A DNA stretch of 35,054 bases from Lutacidiplasma sp049802875 (GCA_049802875.1 JBARNH010000055.1:1-35054), one strand, 5' to 3'; shown: positions 1 to 8,445, numbered from the stretch's first letter. Program-made: numbers and translations. Notes: generated by a model not told the origin, from the letters alone.

Positions 1-139
1 GGTCAAGGGCGACCAGGCCGGCCCCGCCGCTCGCAGAATCGGCCGCCGGGCGACCCCCGAGCGCTTCTCCCGCGGCGCGGGTTTCCGCGGCGGCGAGGTC
101 GACGCTCTCCCCGGAGAGCTCCACATACACCCGCGTCAT
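1..139 (-). CDS. Partial 5' end of probable tRNA (guanine-N2)-methyltransferase, Trm11/Trm-G10 type
   Basis: Only the first 46 codons lie in the window; the gene runs off the left edge. The start ATG (137-139) overlaps the stop TGA of the upstream Mut7-C gene (136-138) as ATGA, which suggests translational coupling. The visible peptide begins MTRVYVELSGESVDLAAAE and continues alanine- and glycine-rich. The pattern 'vYVElSGEs.dLAaAE' resembles the extreme N-terminus of archaeal THUMP-containing tRNA m2G10 methyltransferases, which start with a short beta strand followed by 'LA.AE'. No catalytic motif is inside the window, so the family call rests on this short segment. The open frame and the four-base overlap make a real gene likely even if the name is wrong. 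Confidence 0.5.
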   Translation of the reverse strand, partial: MTRVYVELSGESVDLAAAETRAAGEALGGRPAADSASGGAGLVALD

Positions 140-612
140 TCGGTCGGCCCGGGTGCCCACGCTCGGAGCCGTCGACGCATCTCGGCCGTGTGGGACCCTT
201 CCCAATAGAGATGGTCACACGCTCGGCACTGGTAGAGGACCAGCCCCGCTTCGACCCGGTCCCAAGGAACCCCGCTCTCGCCGGTCCCCGCGCGCGCGGG
301 GGTCGACGGGACCAGCTCCCCGTTGCATACTGTGCAGCGTTCGAAGGTGACCTCGGTCGGGAGATCCGGGAATGCGGCCCGGACCGCCCGGACCTGGTCT
401 TCGAGTCGGGAGCTCGCAAGAAGGATCGCCTTTCCCGCGCGTCGCGAGAGCTGTCGGTCCCTCGTCACGACGACGCGATCCTCGATCCGCGCGCGACGCA
501 CGATCTCGTCGTCGGACCAACCGCGCGCGTAGATCGTGTCGCAGCCAAGAAAGCGGAGGTACCGTGCGAGGCGGCCGACCATCTCATCGGCGATCAATCG
601 CGGGGACGGCAC
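136..612 (-). CDS. Mut7-C RNase-domain protein with zinc ribbon (DUF82-type)
   Basis: A 158-aa protein with GTG start at 612. The N-terminal half (about residues 5-85) has the Mut7-C/PIN-like pattern: an acidic start LIADEMVGRLARYLRFLG, then 'DTIYARGWSDDEIV' and 'VVTRDRQLSRRAG', giving the spaced aspartates typical of this putative RNase fold. The C-terminal part carries a zinc ribbon, CTVCNGEL near residue 93 and CRACDHLYW near residue 130. The family is widespread in archaea and is predicted to act on RNA, but its substrate is not established. It is the first gene of a minus-strand pair with the putative tRNA methyltransferase, which fits an RNA-processing role. It diverges from glmM, with a TATA-like element between them. 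Confidence 0.85.
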   Translation of the reverse strand: MPSPRLIADEMVGRLARYLRFLGCDTIYARGWSDDEIVRRARIEDRVVVTRDRQLSRRAGKAILLASSRLEDQVRAVRAAFPDLPTEVTFERCTVCNGELVPSTPARAGTGESGVPWDRVEAGLVLYQCRACDHLYWEGSHTAEMRRRLRAWAPGPTE

Positions 613-648
613 GCAGGGCGACTCGGTCGCGCCGATTTACCGTTGTCA

Positions 649-657
649 CTTATATGC
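649..657. promoter_or_regulatory. Shared TATA-like element between divergent genes
   Basis: The sequence CTTATATG in a GC-rich background sits about 41 bp from the Mut7-C start (612) and about 41 bp from the glmM start (694). Read in reverse it is CATATAAG, so it resembles an archaeal TATA box on both strands. Spacing would place either transcription start about 15 nt before its start codon. Which strand it serves, or whether it serves both, cannot be settled from sequence. Confidence 0.5.
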
Positions 658-693
658 CGCAGGGCTTCTCGAATCGCTCTCGGAGGAGTCCCC

Positions 694-2070
694 GTGCGGA
701 TGTTCGGGACCAACGGTATCCGGGAGGTGGTGGGCGAGACGCTCACCGCCACGTTCGTGACCCGGGTCGCGAGCGCGATCGCGGCCCTGGTCCCCCCGGG
801 CAAGCCGATCATCGTGGGCTGGGACGGTCGGACGTCCAGCCCCGCGTTCTCCCGCATCGTCAGCGCGACCCTTGCCCTCGGGGGGCATCACGTGATCGAG
901 CTCGGGGTGCTCCCGACCCCGGCGATCCAGTACAATGTGACGCGACTCGACGCCCAGCTCGCCGTCATCGTGACGGCCTCGCACAATCCGCCCGAATTCA
1001 ACGGCCTGAAGTGCATTGCCGCCGACGGCTTGGAGGTGCCCCGGGAGACGGAGATCGCCATCGAGACCGCGGTCGAGGCGAACCGGGTCGCCGGGGTCCC
1101 GTACGACCGGGTCGGGGAGATCACTCCGCGAACGGACGGGGGCCGCCGGTACGTCGATGGGATCCTCGACCGGGTCGATGTTGCTCGGATCCGTGAGCGG
1201 CATTTCTCAGTGGTACTGGATTGCGGGAACGGGGCGTCGGTTCCGACGAGCCCGCCGCTCCTCCACCGGTTGGGGTGCCGGGTCGTGACGCTCAACGGCC
1301 ACGTCGATGGGACGTTCCCGGGCCACCTCTCGGAGCCGACCGAGGATCACCTGGGCGACCTGAAGGGCATGGTGCCGGTGGCGGGAGCCGACCTCGGGAT
1401 CGCCCACGATGGGGACGCCGACCGGGCCGTGTTCGTCGACGCGACCGGACGCTTCGTGCCGGGCGAGGAGATCCTGACCTTGCTCGCCCAAGACGCGGTG
1501 CAACGGCACCCCGGCGGGGTCGTCGTCACTCCGGTGTCGGCCTCTCAGAGCGTCGAGGACGCCGTCACCGCCGCGGGCGGAACGGTCGTCTACACGCGCG
1601 TCGGCTCCCCCACCGTGACCCACGAGCTCCAGTCGCGTCACGGAGTATTCGGAGGCGAGGAGAACGGAGGACTCATCTATCCGGAGTTTCAACTGGCCCG
1701 GGACGGCGCGATGACGTCCGCGGCGGTCCTGGACCTCCTCGCGCGTCGGGGGTGCGGCCTCGCGGAGGCGCTGGCCGGACTGCCGCGGTATTCGCTGATC
1801 AAGGAGAAGGCACCCTGCCCGGTCGCGCTCCGAGAACGGGTCCTGGCGCGCATCACCGAGGAGTGGACGAAAGGGAGCGACCACGTGGTCACGATCGACG
1901 GCGTGAAGGCGTACCGCGACGGGGGCTGGGTCCTCTTGCGACCGTCCGGGACGGAACCGCTCTTCCGTATCTTCGCGGAATCGAAGGACCCCGCCCGCGC
2001 TCGCGCGCTCGCCGATGCCGGGCTGACGGCCGTCCGGAGCGCGGTCGCCGAACTCGGGGCGAACCGTTAG
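694..2070 (+). CDS. glmM: Phosphoglucosamine mutase / phosphohexomutase
   Basis: A cytoplasmic alpha-D-phosphohexomutase of 458 aa, usual length for archaeal GlmM-like enzymes, which interconvert glucosamine-6-P and glucosamine-1-P for UDP-GlcNAc synthesis (some homologues act on mannose or glucose phosphates). All four superfamily motifs are present: phosphoserine loop TASHNPPEFNG with Ser96, Mg-binding DGDADR at 239-244, sugar-binding GEENGG at 321-326, and phosphate-binding RPSGTEP at 416-422. The open frame extends upstream to 190, but that part is antisense to the Mut7-C gene. I start at GTG 694, which has GGAGG seven bases upstream and gives the usual family beginning (V/M)RMFGTNGIRE; ATG 700 is the alternative. 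The exact sugar specificity is inferred from the family only. Confidence 0.9.
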   Translation: MRMFGTNGIREVVGETLTATFVTRVASAIAALVPPGKPIIVGWDGRTSSPAFSRIVSATLALGGHHVIELGVLPTPAIQYNVTRLDAQLAVIVTASHNPPEFNGLKCIAADGLEVPRETEIAIETAVEANRVAGVPYDRVGEITPRTDGGRRYVDGILDRVDVARIRERHFSVVLDCGNGASVPTSPPLLHRLGCRVVTLNGHVDGTFPGHLSEPTEDHLGDLKGMVPVAGADLGIAHDGDADRAVFVDATGRFVPGEEILTLLAQDAVQRHPGGVVVTPVSASQSVEDAVTAAGGTVVYTRVGSPTVTHELQSRHGVFGGEENGGLIYPEFQLARDGAMTSAAVLDLLARRGCGLAEALAGLPRYSLIKEKAPCPVALRERVLARITEEWTKGSDHVVTIDGVKAYRDGGWVLLRPSGTEPLFRIFAESKDPARARALADAGLTAVRSAVAELGANR

Positions 2071-2114
2071 CGTAGGTTCCGACCCCGAGTGGGCTGCGCG
2101 GTCGGCCGTCCTCG

Positions 2115-2537
2115 CTATCGGATCAGTGGCCCGATCACGAAAACGCCCACCAGGAGCAGCACAAGGACGGCCAGCGTCACCGCCGCGACCACCCGCTCGT
2201 GGCCCCGGTGGAAGTAGTACGTTCCCGTGGCGACCCGCAATATCGGGGTCGCGACGAGGACGAAGATCCCGAGGGCCAGGTAGGCGTCGGGAGTTCCCGA
2301 GGCGAGGCCCTGACCGAGCCCAGCGAGGCTCAGGTATTGTACGATCGGGTTGGAGGAGATGGCCGGACCGGACTGCTCCCCCGGGTGGGCAACGAGATAG
2401 GCCACGAGGCCGGCGGCCAGAATCGCCAAGGAAATGAGGAGACCGCCGCGCAGCACTGCCGTCATGCGACGGTAGGCGTCGTCGGGGATCGACGGGCCTC
2501 GGGGCGGCGCACTCGGAGGGGGGATGGTCTCGGTCAC
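2115..2537 (-). CDS. DUF1634 family membrane protein
   Basis: A 140-aa integral membrane protein with about three transmembrane segments (near residues 29-50, 78-100 and 115-138) and the DUF1634 look: RRMTAVLRGGLLIS, a loop with SNPIVQYL, and LALGIFVLVATPILRVATG. Its GTG start overlaps the stop of the TauE/SafE gene by four bases (GTGA, 2534-2537), so the two are probably translated together. DUF1634 proteins are commonly found next to TauE/SafE permeases in archaea and bacteria, which suggests an accessory subunit, though no biochemical role is established. The gene converges on glmM, whose stop lies 44 bp away. Confidence 0.85.
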   Translation of the reverse strand: MTETIPPPSAPPRGPSIPDDAYRRMTAVLRGGLLISLAILAAGLVAYLVAHPGEQSGPAISSNPIVQYLSLAGLGQGLASGTPDAYLALGIFVLVATPILRVATGTYYFHRGHERVVAAVTLAVLVLLLVGVFVIGPLIR

Positions 2538-3388
2538 GGGAGCCCCAGCCCCCGCAGGATGAGCTCGACCGCCAGCGCGACCACGACGGGAAGGAAGAGG
2601 AGGCGGACGGTCCGGTTACGGAGACCCGGAAGGATCCGGCTCCCGACGTAGGCGCCCCCGACCGTCCCGATCACGACCGGCGCCGCGATGATCGGATTGA
2701 TGTACCCCGCGGCGAGGAGAATGCCGGCCCCGGCGGCGGCGGTGACCCCGATCATGAAGTTGCTCGTGGCGGTCGCGATCTTCATCGGGAGCCGGAGGAA
2801 CCGTTCGAGCGCGAGGACCTTGAACACGCCCGCGCCGATCCCGAACATCCCCGATACCACGCCGGCGCCGAACATCACTCCGAGGGCGGGGTCGGTGTCG
2901 GCCGCCCGGTACGCTACTTTCCGGTGGAGGGCATCGTCATAGTATTCGCCCGCCAGGCCGAGGGCGCGGGATCGTCGATCCGGCACCACCCCCGTCGGCA
3001 ACTCCTCGTTCCGTCGCTGGATGGCGCCCGGAACGATCGCGAGGAGGACGAACCCGAGGGCGATGAGCAGTACGTCGTTCAAGTTGGCGTGGGTGAGGAA
3101 CACCGTGAGCGCGGCGCCGACGAGGGCCCCCGGCACCGTCGCGATCTCGAGAAACATCCCGATCCGAAGGTCGCTGAGCCGGTCCCGCACGTACGCCGCG
3201 CCGGTCGTCGAGGAAGTGGCGAGGATCGTCACCGACCCCGCCCCCACGGCGACGGGGAACGGAACCCCGAAGAAGATGAGGAGCACCGGGATGACGATGA
3301 CCCCGCCGCCCAATCCCGTCAGGGAACCCACGAGACCCGCAGCGACGGCCACGAGCGCCAGGATCAGCACAAAGAGGCCGAGGTCCAC
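2534..3388 (-). CDS. TauE/SafE (TSUP) family membrane permease
   Basis: A 284-aa polytopic membrane protein of the sulfite exporter TauE/SafE family, whose members move small organic or sulfur-containing anions. The family hallmarks are visible in the two halves: GSLTGLGGGVIVIPVLL near residue 22 and the repeat GVVSGMFGIGAGVFKVLAL near residue 175, each followed by hydrophobic helices (about eight in all). A hydrophilic loop near residues 125-160 separates the halves. The start is GTG 3388; no strong Shine-Dalgarno sequence is visible. It is transcribed away from the GH15 gene and is coupled to the DUF1634 gene downstream. The transported substrate cannot be read from sequence. Confidence 0.88.
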   Translation of the reverse strand: MDLGLFVLILALVAVAAGLVGSLTGLGGGVIVIPVLLIFFGVPFPVAVGAGSVTILATSSTTGAAYVRDRLSDLRIGMFLEIATVPGALVGAALTVFLTHANLNDVLLIALGFVLLAIVPGAIQRRNEELPTGVVPDRRSRALGLAGEYYDDALHRKVAYRAADTDPALGVMFGAGVVSGMFGIGAGVFKVLALERFLRLPMKIATATSNFMIGVTAAAGAGILLAAGYINPIIAAPVVIGTVGGAYVGSRILPGLRNRTVRLLFLPVVVALAVELILRGLGLP

Positions 3389-3507
3389 GGGAGGCCCCGA
3401 CGCACGGGGGAAGAAAAGTTGGGTGGCGATGGGAGCGAAAGTTCCCGCGGCCGCGAAACCTCAAAGCCGTCGGCACCGTGGGCGACGGCCCACCGGAGAC
3501 GATATCC

Positions 3508-5958
3508 ATGCAGCCTCGCGGGGACCGGGTCGCCTTCGGGGGTCCGGGGATGGCCCCCCGGTGGTCCCACAGCAATAAGGACGGGGTCGGGACGGCGTAC
3601 TCCGCAGATTCTCGGCTCTGGTTCACCCTGTGGCGCGGGATCGTGACCGAGGTCTATTTCCCGACCATCGACCGACCCCAGCTGCGCGACATGGAGTTCC
3701 TCCTCACGGACGGCCAAACGTTCTTTCACGAAGAAAAACGCGACCTGAACACCGTGACGGATCGCCCCAACGACCACGCGCTCGGGTACCGGATCACGAG
3801 CGACGACCCCGACCGGCGATACCGGATCCACAAGACGGTCATCGGGGATCCGCACTTGCCGTGCCTGCTCGAAAATGTGCGGGTGGAGACCCTTTCGCGG
3901 GCGGTGGGTAAGCACCTCCGCCTGTTCCTCCTCGCAGCGCCGCATCTCGACGTCGCCGGCTGGGGCAACTCCGCCTCGGTCGTGCAAATCCTCGACCAGT
4001 CGGTCCTCGTCGCCGAACACAACGGGGTCGCGGTCGCGTTGGGGTGCACCTCCCCGTTCGCTCACGCGTCGGTCGGCTACGTGGGCGCGAGCGACGGGTG
4101 GACCGACATCTCGCAACATCTACAGATGACGATGGAGTTCGACCAAGCCCCGAACGGGAACGTCGCGCTCACCGGGGAGGTACCGATCCAGGACACACCG
4201 GAGTTCACCCTCGGGCTCGCCTTCGGTCGTAGCCTTTCGTCGGCAGTCACCACCCTGTTCCAGTCGCTCGGCACGGCGTTCGACGTACACTACCGTCGAT
4301 TCCTCGAGCAGTGGGGTCGTACCGTCGCCCACCAGCTCCCCCTCTCGGGTCCGCACGGCGACGGAGGGCGGCTGTACCGAGCGAGCCGGGCGATCCTTCT
4401 CGCCCACGAGGACAAGGTGTTCCCGGGGGCATTCATCGCCTCCCTTTCGATCCCGTGGGGAGTCACGAAGGGGGACGAGGACCGCGGCGGCTACCACCTG
4501 GTGTGGACCCGTGACCTCTACCACACCGCGAACGCCCTCTTCGCCTCGGGGACGACCGACGCCCCGATGCGCGCGCTCATCTACCTCGCGACCCGGCAGC
4601 GGGAAGACGGCGGGTTCCCCCAGAACTTCTGGGTCGACGGCTCGCCCTACTGGCAGGGAATGCAGCTCGACGAGGTCGGACTTCCGATCCTCCTCGCCCG
4701 GCGCTTGCGGCTGGGGAAAGCCCTCGGCCAGTTCGACCCGTACCCGATGATCCGAGGCGCGGCCCGGTTCTTGATCGAGCGGAGCCCCGTGACCCAACAG
4801 GACCGGTGGGAGGAGGTGAGCGGATACTCGCCGGCCACGCTCGCGATCTGCATCGCCGCTCTGACGGCGAGCGCGGTCGCCGCGCGGTCCCGGGGCGACG
4901 GCGCGTTGGCGGATTTCGTCCAGGAGTACGCCGACTTCCTCGAATCCCGGGTCGAGCGATGGACGGTGACCGAATCCGGGACCCTCGTCCCCGGGATCCC
5001 GCGCCACTACGTCCGTATCCGTCCCGCCGAGGTCGGCGATCCGACCCCCAACGAAGGGCCGGACATGGGCATGCTCCGTCTCCCGAACCTCCCGCCCGAT
5101 TCCTCGAACGAGTTCCCTGCGAAGGAGATCGTGGACGGCGGGTTCCTCGACCTGGTGCGGTACGGGGTACGCCGCGCCGATGACCCGATCGTCGTAGATT
5201 CGGTTCGGGTCATCGACCGGGTCCTGAAGGTCGAGACCCCCTACGGCCCGGTCTGGCGTCGGTACAACCACGACGGGTACGGGGACCGGGAGGACGGGGG
5301 ACCGTTCGCGCAGTGGGGTCAGGGACGCGCCTGGCCGCTGCTCACGGGCGAACGCGGACACTACGAGCTCGCGTTGGGCCACGATCCGGCGCCCTACCTC
5401 CGCGCCCTCGAGAAGCTCGCGACCGCTACGGGACTTCTCCCGGAACAGGTCTGGGACGAGAGCGACCGCCCGGAGTTCCACTTGCAGTTCGGCCGCGCGA
5501 CCGAATCGGCGACCCCGCTCGCGTGGGCCCAAGCCGAGTACATCACGCTCCTCCGGTCCGCGACCGATGGAGAAGTGTTCGACACGGTGCCCGCCGTCCG
5601 AGAGCGTTACATCGACGGAACGAGCCCTCGCCGTGCCTTCGAGGTGTGGAAGTTCAACCGTCAACCGCGCACGGTACGCCCGGACGAGACGCTGCGCGTG
5701 ATCGCCGACCGCCCGTTCCGTCTCCACGCGAGCGATGACGACTGGAAGAGTCCGGTCGACATCGACTCGTTGGACTCGGGGATCGGACTATCGTTCGTCG
5801 ACCTCCTGCCCCTCGAGACGGCCGGTCGGACGTGGCGTTTCACGTTCTATTGGCGGCTCGACAATCGCTGGGAGGGCCGAGACTTCGCGGTGGAGTCGGT
5901 CGCGGAGCCTCCCACCGGCTCGGCCGCGGGCTCCCGAACTCCCGTCAGTCCACCTTGA
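3508..5958 (+). CDS. Glycoside hydrolase family 15 glucoamylase/glucodextranase-like enzyme
   Basis: An 816-aa protein with three parts: an N-terminal beta-sandwich like glucodextranase domain N (about 17-290, with NKDGVGTAYSADSRLWFTL and PTIDRPQLRDMEFLLTDG), a GH15 (alpha/alpha)6 catalytic barrel (about 300-690), and a beta-rich C-terminal domain (about 705-800). GH15 enzymes release glucose from non-reducing ends of alpha-glucans; some archaeal members are trehalases. Candidate catalytic acids are Glu435/436 in RWEEVSGYSP and Glu615 in LLTGERGHYEL; barrel motifs LVWTRDLYHTANAL and GGFPQNFWVDG are also present. There is no signal peptide, so it is probably cytoplasmic and acts on stored glycogen or trehalose. 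ATG 3508 has GGAG nine bases upstream; GTG 3478 and ATG 3550 are alternatives. The 3' end overlaps the converging ABC permease gene by 14 bp. Confidence 0.9.
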   Translation: MQPRGDRVAFGGPGMAPRWSHSNKDGVGTAYSADSRLWFTLWRGIVTEVYFPTIDRPQLRDMEFLLTDGQTFFHEEKRDLNTVTDRPNDHALGYRITSDDPDRRYRIHKTVIGDPHLPCLLENVRVETLSRAVGKHLRLFLLAAPHLDVAGWGNSASVVQILDQSVLVAEHNGVAVALGCTSPFAHASVGYVGASDGWTDISQHLQMTMEFDQAPNGNVALTGEVPIQDTPEFTLGLAFGRSLSSAVTTLFQSLGTAFDVHYRRFLEQWGRTVAHQLPLSGPHGDGGRLYRASRAILLAHEDKVFPGAFIASLSIPWGVTKGDEDRGGYHLVWTRDLYHTANALFASGTTDAPMRALIYLATRQREDGGFPQNFWVDGSPYWQGMQLDEVGLPILLARRLRLGKALGQFDPYPMIRGAARFLIERSPVTQQDRWEEVSGYSPATLAICIAALTASAVAARSRGDGALADFVQEYADFLESRVERWTVTESGTLVPGIPRHYVRIRPAEVGDPTPNEGPDMGMLRLPNLPPDSSNEFPAKEIVDGGFLDLVRYGVRRADDPIVVDSVRVIDRVLKVETPYGPVWRRYNHDGYGDREDGGPFAQWGQGRAWPLLTGERGHYELALGHDPAPYLRALEKLATATGLLPEQVWDESDRPEFHLQFGRATESATPLAWAQAEYITLLRSATDGEVFDTVPAVRERYIDGTSPRRAFEVWKFNRQPRTVRPDETLRVIADRPFRLHASDDDWKSPVDIDSLDSGIGLSFVDLLPLETAGRTWRFTFYWRLDNRWEGRDFAVESVAEPPTGSAAGSRTPVSPP

Positions 5959-6712
5959 GCCAGCGGGCCGACACGAGCCATCCGATGACGAGCATCACCG
6001 CCGCGAACAGCGCGAGGTAGCCGAGGTTGATCCAGGGGACCCCGGTCCCCAGGACGAACGATCGGCCGAGCAGCGCCGAGAACGTGATCGGGTTCACCGC
6101 CGAGATCGCCAGCATCCACGCCGGAAAGAACGCGCCGCTGAACAGCGCCGTGCTGGCGAACATCAACGGCATCGTGATGAAGTTCGAGACCACCCCGGGG
6201 GTCTGCCAGTCGGTGGACGACGCCGTGATCGCGAGGAAGAGGCTCGAGAAGCCGATCGCGAGGGAGAAGAGGGCGCCCACCCACGCGACCCACTCGACCG
6301 CGGACAGTTGGAAGTGCACTCCGAAGACGATCGCGGCGACGATCATGATCGGGAACTGGACGAGTCCCCGAGTCGCGGACCCGAGCGCCTTCGAGAGGAA
6401 GATGACCCCCTTGGAGGTCGGGGTGATCAGGATGCGCTTCATGAAGCCGAACCGTTTGTCCTGGATCGTGCTCATGGAGCCGAACATCCCGACGGAAAGC
6501 ATCGAGGTGGAGAGCGTGCCCGGCAGCAGGAACGCGATGTAGTTGTTGGCCCCCACGAACGACTGGACGAAGCTCGCCGGCGCGTTCGCGAAGCTCGACC
6601 CGAAGAAGGCGAGCCACATGAACGGCTGAACGATCGTGATCAGCAGCACGAACGGGTTGCGGAACGTCCGAAGTATCTCCCGGATGTAGAGCCCGACGAA
6701 CTGGCTCCTCAT
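5945..6712 (-). CDS. ABC-2 type transporter permease
   Basis: A 255-aa membrane subunit of an ABC-2 exporter with about six transmembrane segments. Family features are the N-terminal amphipathic start with TFRNPFVLLITIVQPFMWL, the extracellular loop FVGANNYIAFLLPG, the cytoplasmic segment DKRFGFMKRILITPTSKG, and PINLGYLALF-like hydrophobic helices at the end. Its ATG (6710-6712) overlaps the stop of the ATPase gene as ATGA. It is the last gene of the padR-ATPase-permease operon. Related exporters move drugs, lipids or polysaccharide precursors; nothing here identifies the substrate. Its stop codon lies inside the last codons of the opposite-strand GH15 gene. Confidence 0.88.
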   Translation of the reverse strand: MRSQFVGLYIREILRTFRNPFVLLITIVQPFMWLAFFGSSFANAPASFVQSFVGANNYIAFLLPGTLSTSMLSVGMFGSMSTIQDKRFGFMKRILITPTSKGVIFLSKALGSATRGLVQFPIMIVAAIVFGVHFQLSAVEWVAWVGALFSLAIGFSSLFLAITASSTDWQTPGVVSNFITMPLMFASTALFSGAFFPAWMLAISAVNPITFSALLGRSFVLGTGVPWINLGYLALFAAVMLVIGWLVSARWLKVD

Positions 6713-7701
6713 TTCCGGGCCTGCCGCACCTGGGCGTAGAACTTTCGAATGTCTCGCATCGGCTCTTCCTGACCGAGGCGACGCCCGGTCAGTTCGAGGA
6801 AGACGGTCTCGAGGCTCGGCTTCTCGATGCTGATCCGTCGCACGCTATCGGTGCGGATCGACCCGAGCAATGCGGGGAGGCACGCTTCCGCGGACGTCAC
6901 CCGGATGGTCCAATCGTTCCCTTGGGCTCGAACCTCTTGGACACCGGGGATCGCAGTGATCCGCGCCGCGTCGAGCGGTTCCGTGGTCTCCAGCAGCACG
7001 ATGTCGGCCTTGACGCGGGCCTTGAGCTCCGATGGGGTTCCCTGCGCGATGACGCGCCCATGGTCGATGACCCCGATCTGGTCGCACAGCGCGTCGGCCT
7101 CCTCGATGTAGTGGGTCGTCAACAGGACCGTCACGCCGAACTCCTGGTGGATCCCCTTCACGATATCCCAGAGCATCCGGCGGGTGCTCACATCCAAGCC
7201 GATCGTCGGCTCGTCCATGAAAATCACGAGCGGCTGGTGCAGCAGTGCGAGGGCGATCTCGAGCTTCTTCCGCATCCCCGTCGAAAACTTTCCGACTTTG
7301 TCATCGGCCCGGTCGGCGAGGGAGAAGTATCGGAGGAGATGGTCGGCCCGCGGTTCCCAATCCGCCAGCGCCTGAAGTTTCGCCTGCAACCACAGGTTTT
7401 CGCGCGCGGTGAAGTCGTCATCGAGAATCACTTCGGCGGCGACCCAGCCGATCCGGGCCCGGACCTGGAGTGATTGGGTTCGCACATCAAACCCGGCGAC
7501 CGTGGCGCCGCCCGCCGTGATGTCGCTGATCCCGGTCAGGACCTTGATCAGGGTCGTCTTGCCCGCCCCGTTGGGCCCGAGCAGACCGAAGACGGTACCG
7601 GAGGGGATCGAGAGAGTGACGTTGTCGAGCGCGACGACTCCGTGAGCCGGGGAACCGTACCGTTTGGTGAGGCCGCGGACCTCGATCGCGGCGTCGGTCA
7701 C
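6709..7701 (-). CDS. ABC transporter ATP-binding protein (drug/multidrug exporter type)
   Basis: A 330-aa ATPase that energises the neighbouring ABC-2 permease. Walker A GPNGAGKT is at 42-49, the signature FSTGM at 139-143 and Walker B VIFMDEP at 159-165, followed by the H-loop LLTTHYIEEADALCD. The signature reads STGMRKK rather than LSGGQ, a variant normal in the DrrA/CcmA-like group. About 100 C-terminal residues beyond the NBD are typical of DrrA-like proteins. The start is GTG 7701, overlapping the padR stop as GTGA. Regulation is most likely through the PadR protein encoded first in the operon, as is common for bacterial padR-ABC pairs. Confidence 0.92.
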   Translation of the reverse strand: MTDAAIEVRGLTKRYGSPAHGVVALDNVTLSIPSGTVFGLLGPNGAGKTTLIKVLTGISDITAGGATVAGFDVRTQSLQVRARIGWVAAEVILDDDFTARENLWLQAKLQALADWEPRADHLLRYFSLADRADDKVGKFSTGMRKKLEIALALLHQPLVIFMDEPTIGLDVSTRRMLWDIVKGIHQEFGVTVLLTTHYIEEADALCDQIGVIDHGRVIAQGTPSELKARVKADIVLLETTEPLDAARITAIPGVQEVRAQGNDWTIRVTSAEACLPALLGSIRTDSVRRISIEKPSLETVFLELTGRRLGQEEPMRDIRKFYAQVRQARK

Positions 7702-8252
7702 GGGGACTTCTGCGTCGAGGTTCGCCGAGGTCCGGGCCGGGCGACCGCCAAGGCGGCCAGTCGAGCCTCGGTCACTCGAAGCTCGGCGAGCACCTGGTCA
7801 CGAAGGGACCCGGACCCCGCCAACATGCGCGGATCTCGATCGAGGTACGCGACGATTCCTTCGAGATGGTGGCGCAGGTGGCGCAGGAGGTGCTGGCCCG
7901 GGTCGCCGTCGCCGGCGATCTCGGACCAGAGCAATCCCAGCTCCGGCCCGGCTCTCGCGCCCCCCATCCACCCGCGGCGCACCCGGCGTAGGAAGGCGCG
8001 ACCCTGAGGAGTCGCGGAATAGAGCCGCCGACGGCCGTCGCGGGTGACGCGCGCGAAGCCTTTCGTAACCAACGACTGGAGCGCCGGGTAAATTGCCCCG
8101 GCCCCCGGTCGCCACGCGCCGTCGGTACGGTCCGAGATCCGGTCGGCCAGAAGGTACCCGTAGATCGGTCCGTCCCGTCCCATGACGGAGAGTGCGTAGA
8201 GACCCAGCAATCGACCCGGCCGAGGGCCACGCCATAGGGCAGGTTTCGCCAT
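7698..8252 (-). CDS. PadR-family transcriptional regulator
   Basis: A 184-aa winged-helix protein. The N-terminal domain (about 12-95) shows the PadR pattern: LLGLYALSVMGRDGPIYGY, then a recognition region with GAGAIYPALQSLVTKGFA, then the wing RDGRRRLYSATPQGRAFL. The C-terminal half is helical with many arginines and leucines (dimerisation helix), longer than minimal PadR-s1 proteins. It is the first gene of the operon with the ABC exporter and probably represses that operon in response to a small ligand; the ligand is unknown. The ATG at 8250-8252 follows an AT-rich promoter with an inverted repeat and no Shine-Dalgarno sequence, so the message is likely leaderless. Confidence 0.9.
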   Translation of the reverse strand: MAKPALWRGPRPGRLLGLYALSVMGRDGPIYGYLLADRISDRTDGAWRPGAGAIYPALQSLVTKGFARVTRDGRRRLYSATPQGRAFLRRVRRGWMGGARAGPELGLLWSEIAGDGDPGQHLLRHLRHHLEGIVAYLDRDPRMLAGSGSLRDQVLAELRVTEARLAALAVARPGPRRTSTQKSP

Positions 8253-8256
8253 ATTT

Positions 8257-8283
8257 TATTATGAGTATAATTCGATATAAGCA
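8257..8283 (-). promoter_or_regulatory. Promoter and putative PadR operator
   Basis: This is a strongly AT-rich patch in a GC-rich genome, directly before the padR ATG. On the minus strand a TATA box reads GCTTATATCG (8273-8282), centred about 26 bp from the ATG. Between TATA box and start lies the perfect dyad ATTAT-GAGT-ATAAT (8258-8271). A repressor there would block RNA polymerase loading, consistent with autoregulation by the PadR protein. The TATA-to-ATG distance implies transcription starting at or next to the A of the start codon. Confidence 0.7.
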
Positions 8284-8445
8284 CTTCGCCACCCGGGAAG
8301 CGCTCCGGGGGGCGAAGGCGCGCGGGATCGCCCGGTATCGAACGGTTCACGTTTCCCCCGCTTCGGGTCGGGTCGCGCCGCTGACGGTGCTCGGGGCCTG
8401 GGCTGTAGCGTTATGGTTCGGTTGGGTTCTCGGTCCTCCGTGCCT

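Noticed and set aside
190..693. A longer N-terminus for glmM in the same open frame
   Set aside because: The segment is antisense to the Mut7-C gene, has no family similarity, and the start at 694 has a good ribosome-binding site and the normal family N-terminus.
4120..5727. A 535-residue open frame on the minus strand inside GH15
   Set aside because: It is an antisense shadow typical of high-GC DNA; the plus-strand GH15 motifs are unambiguous and the minus product is compositionally biased.
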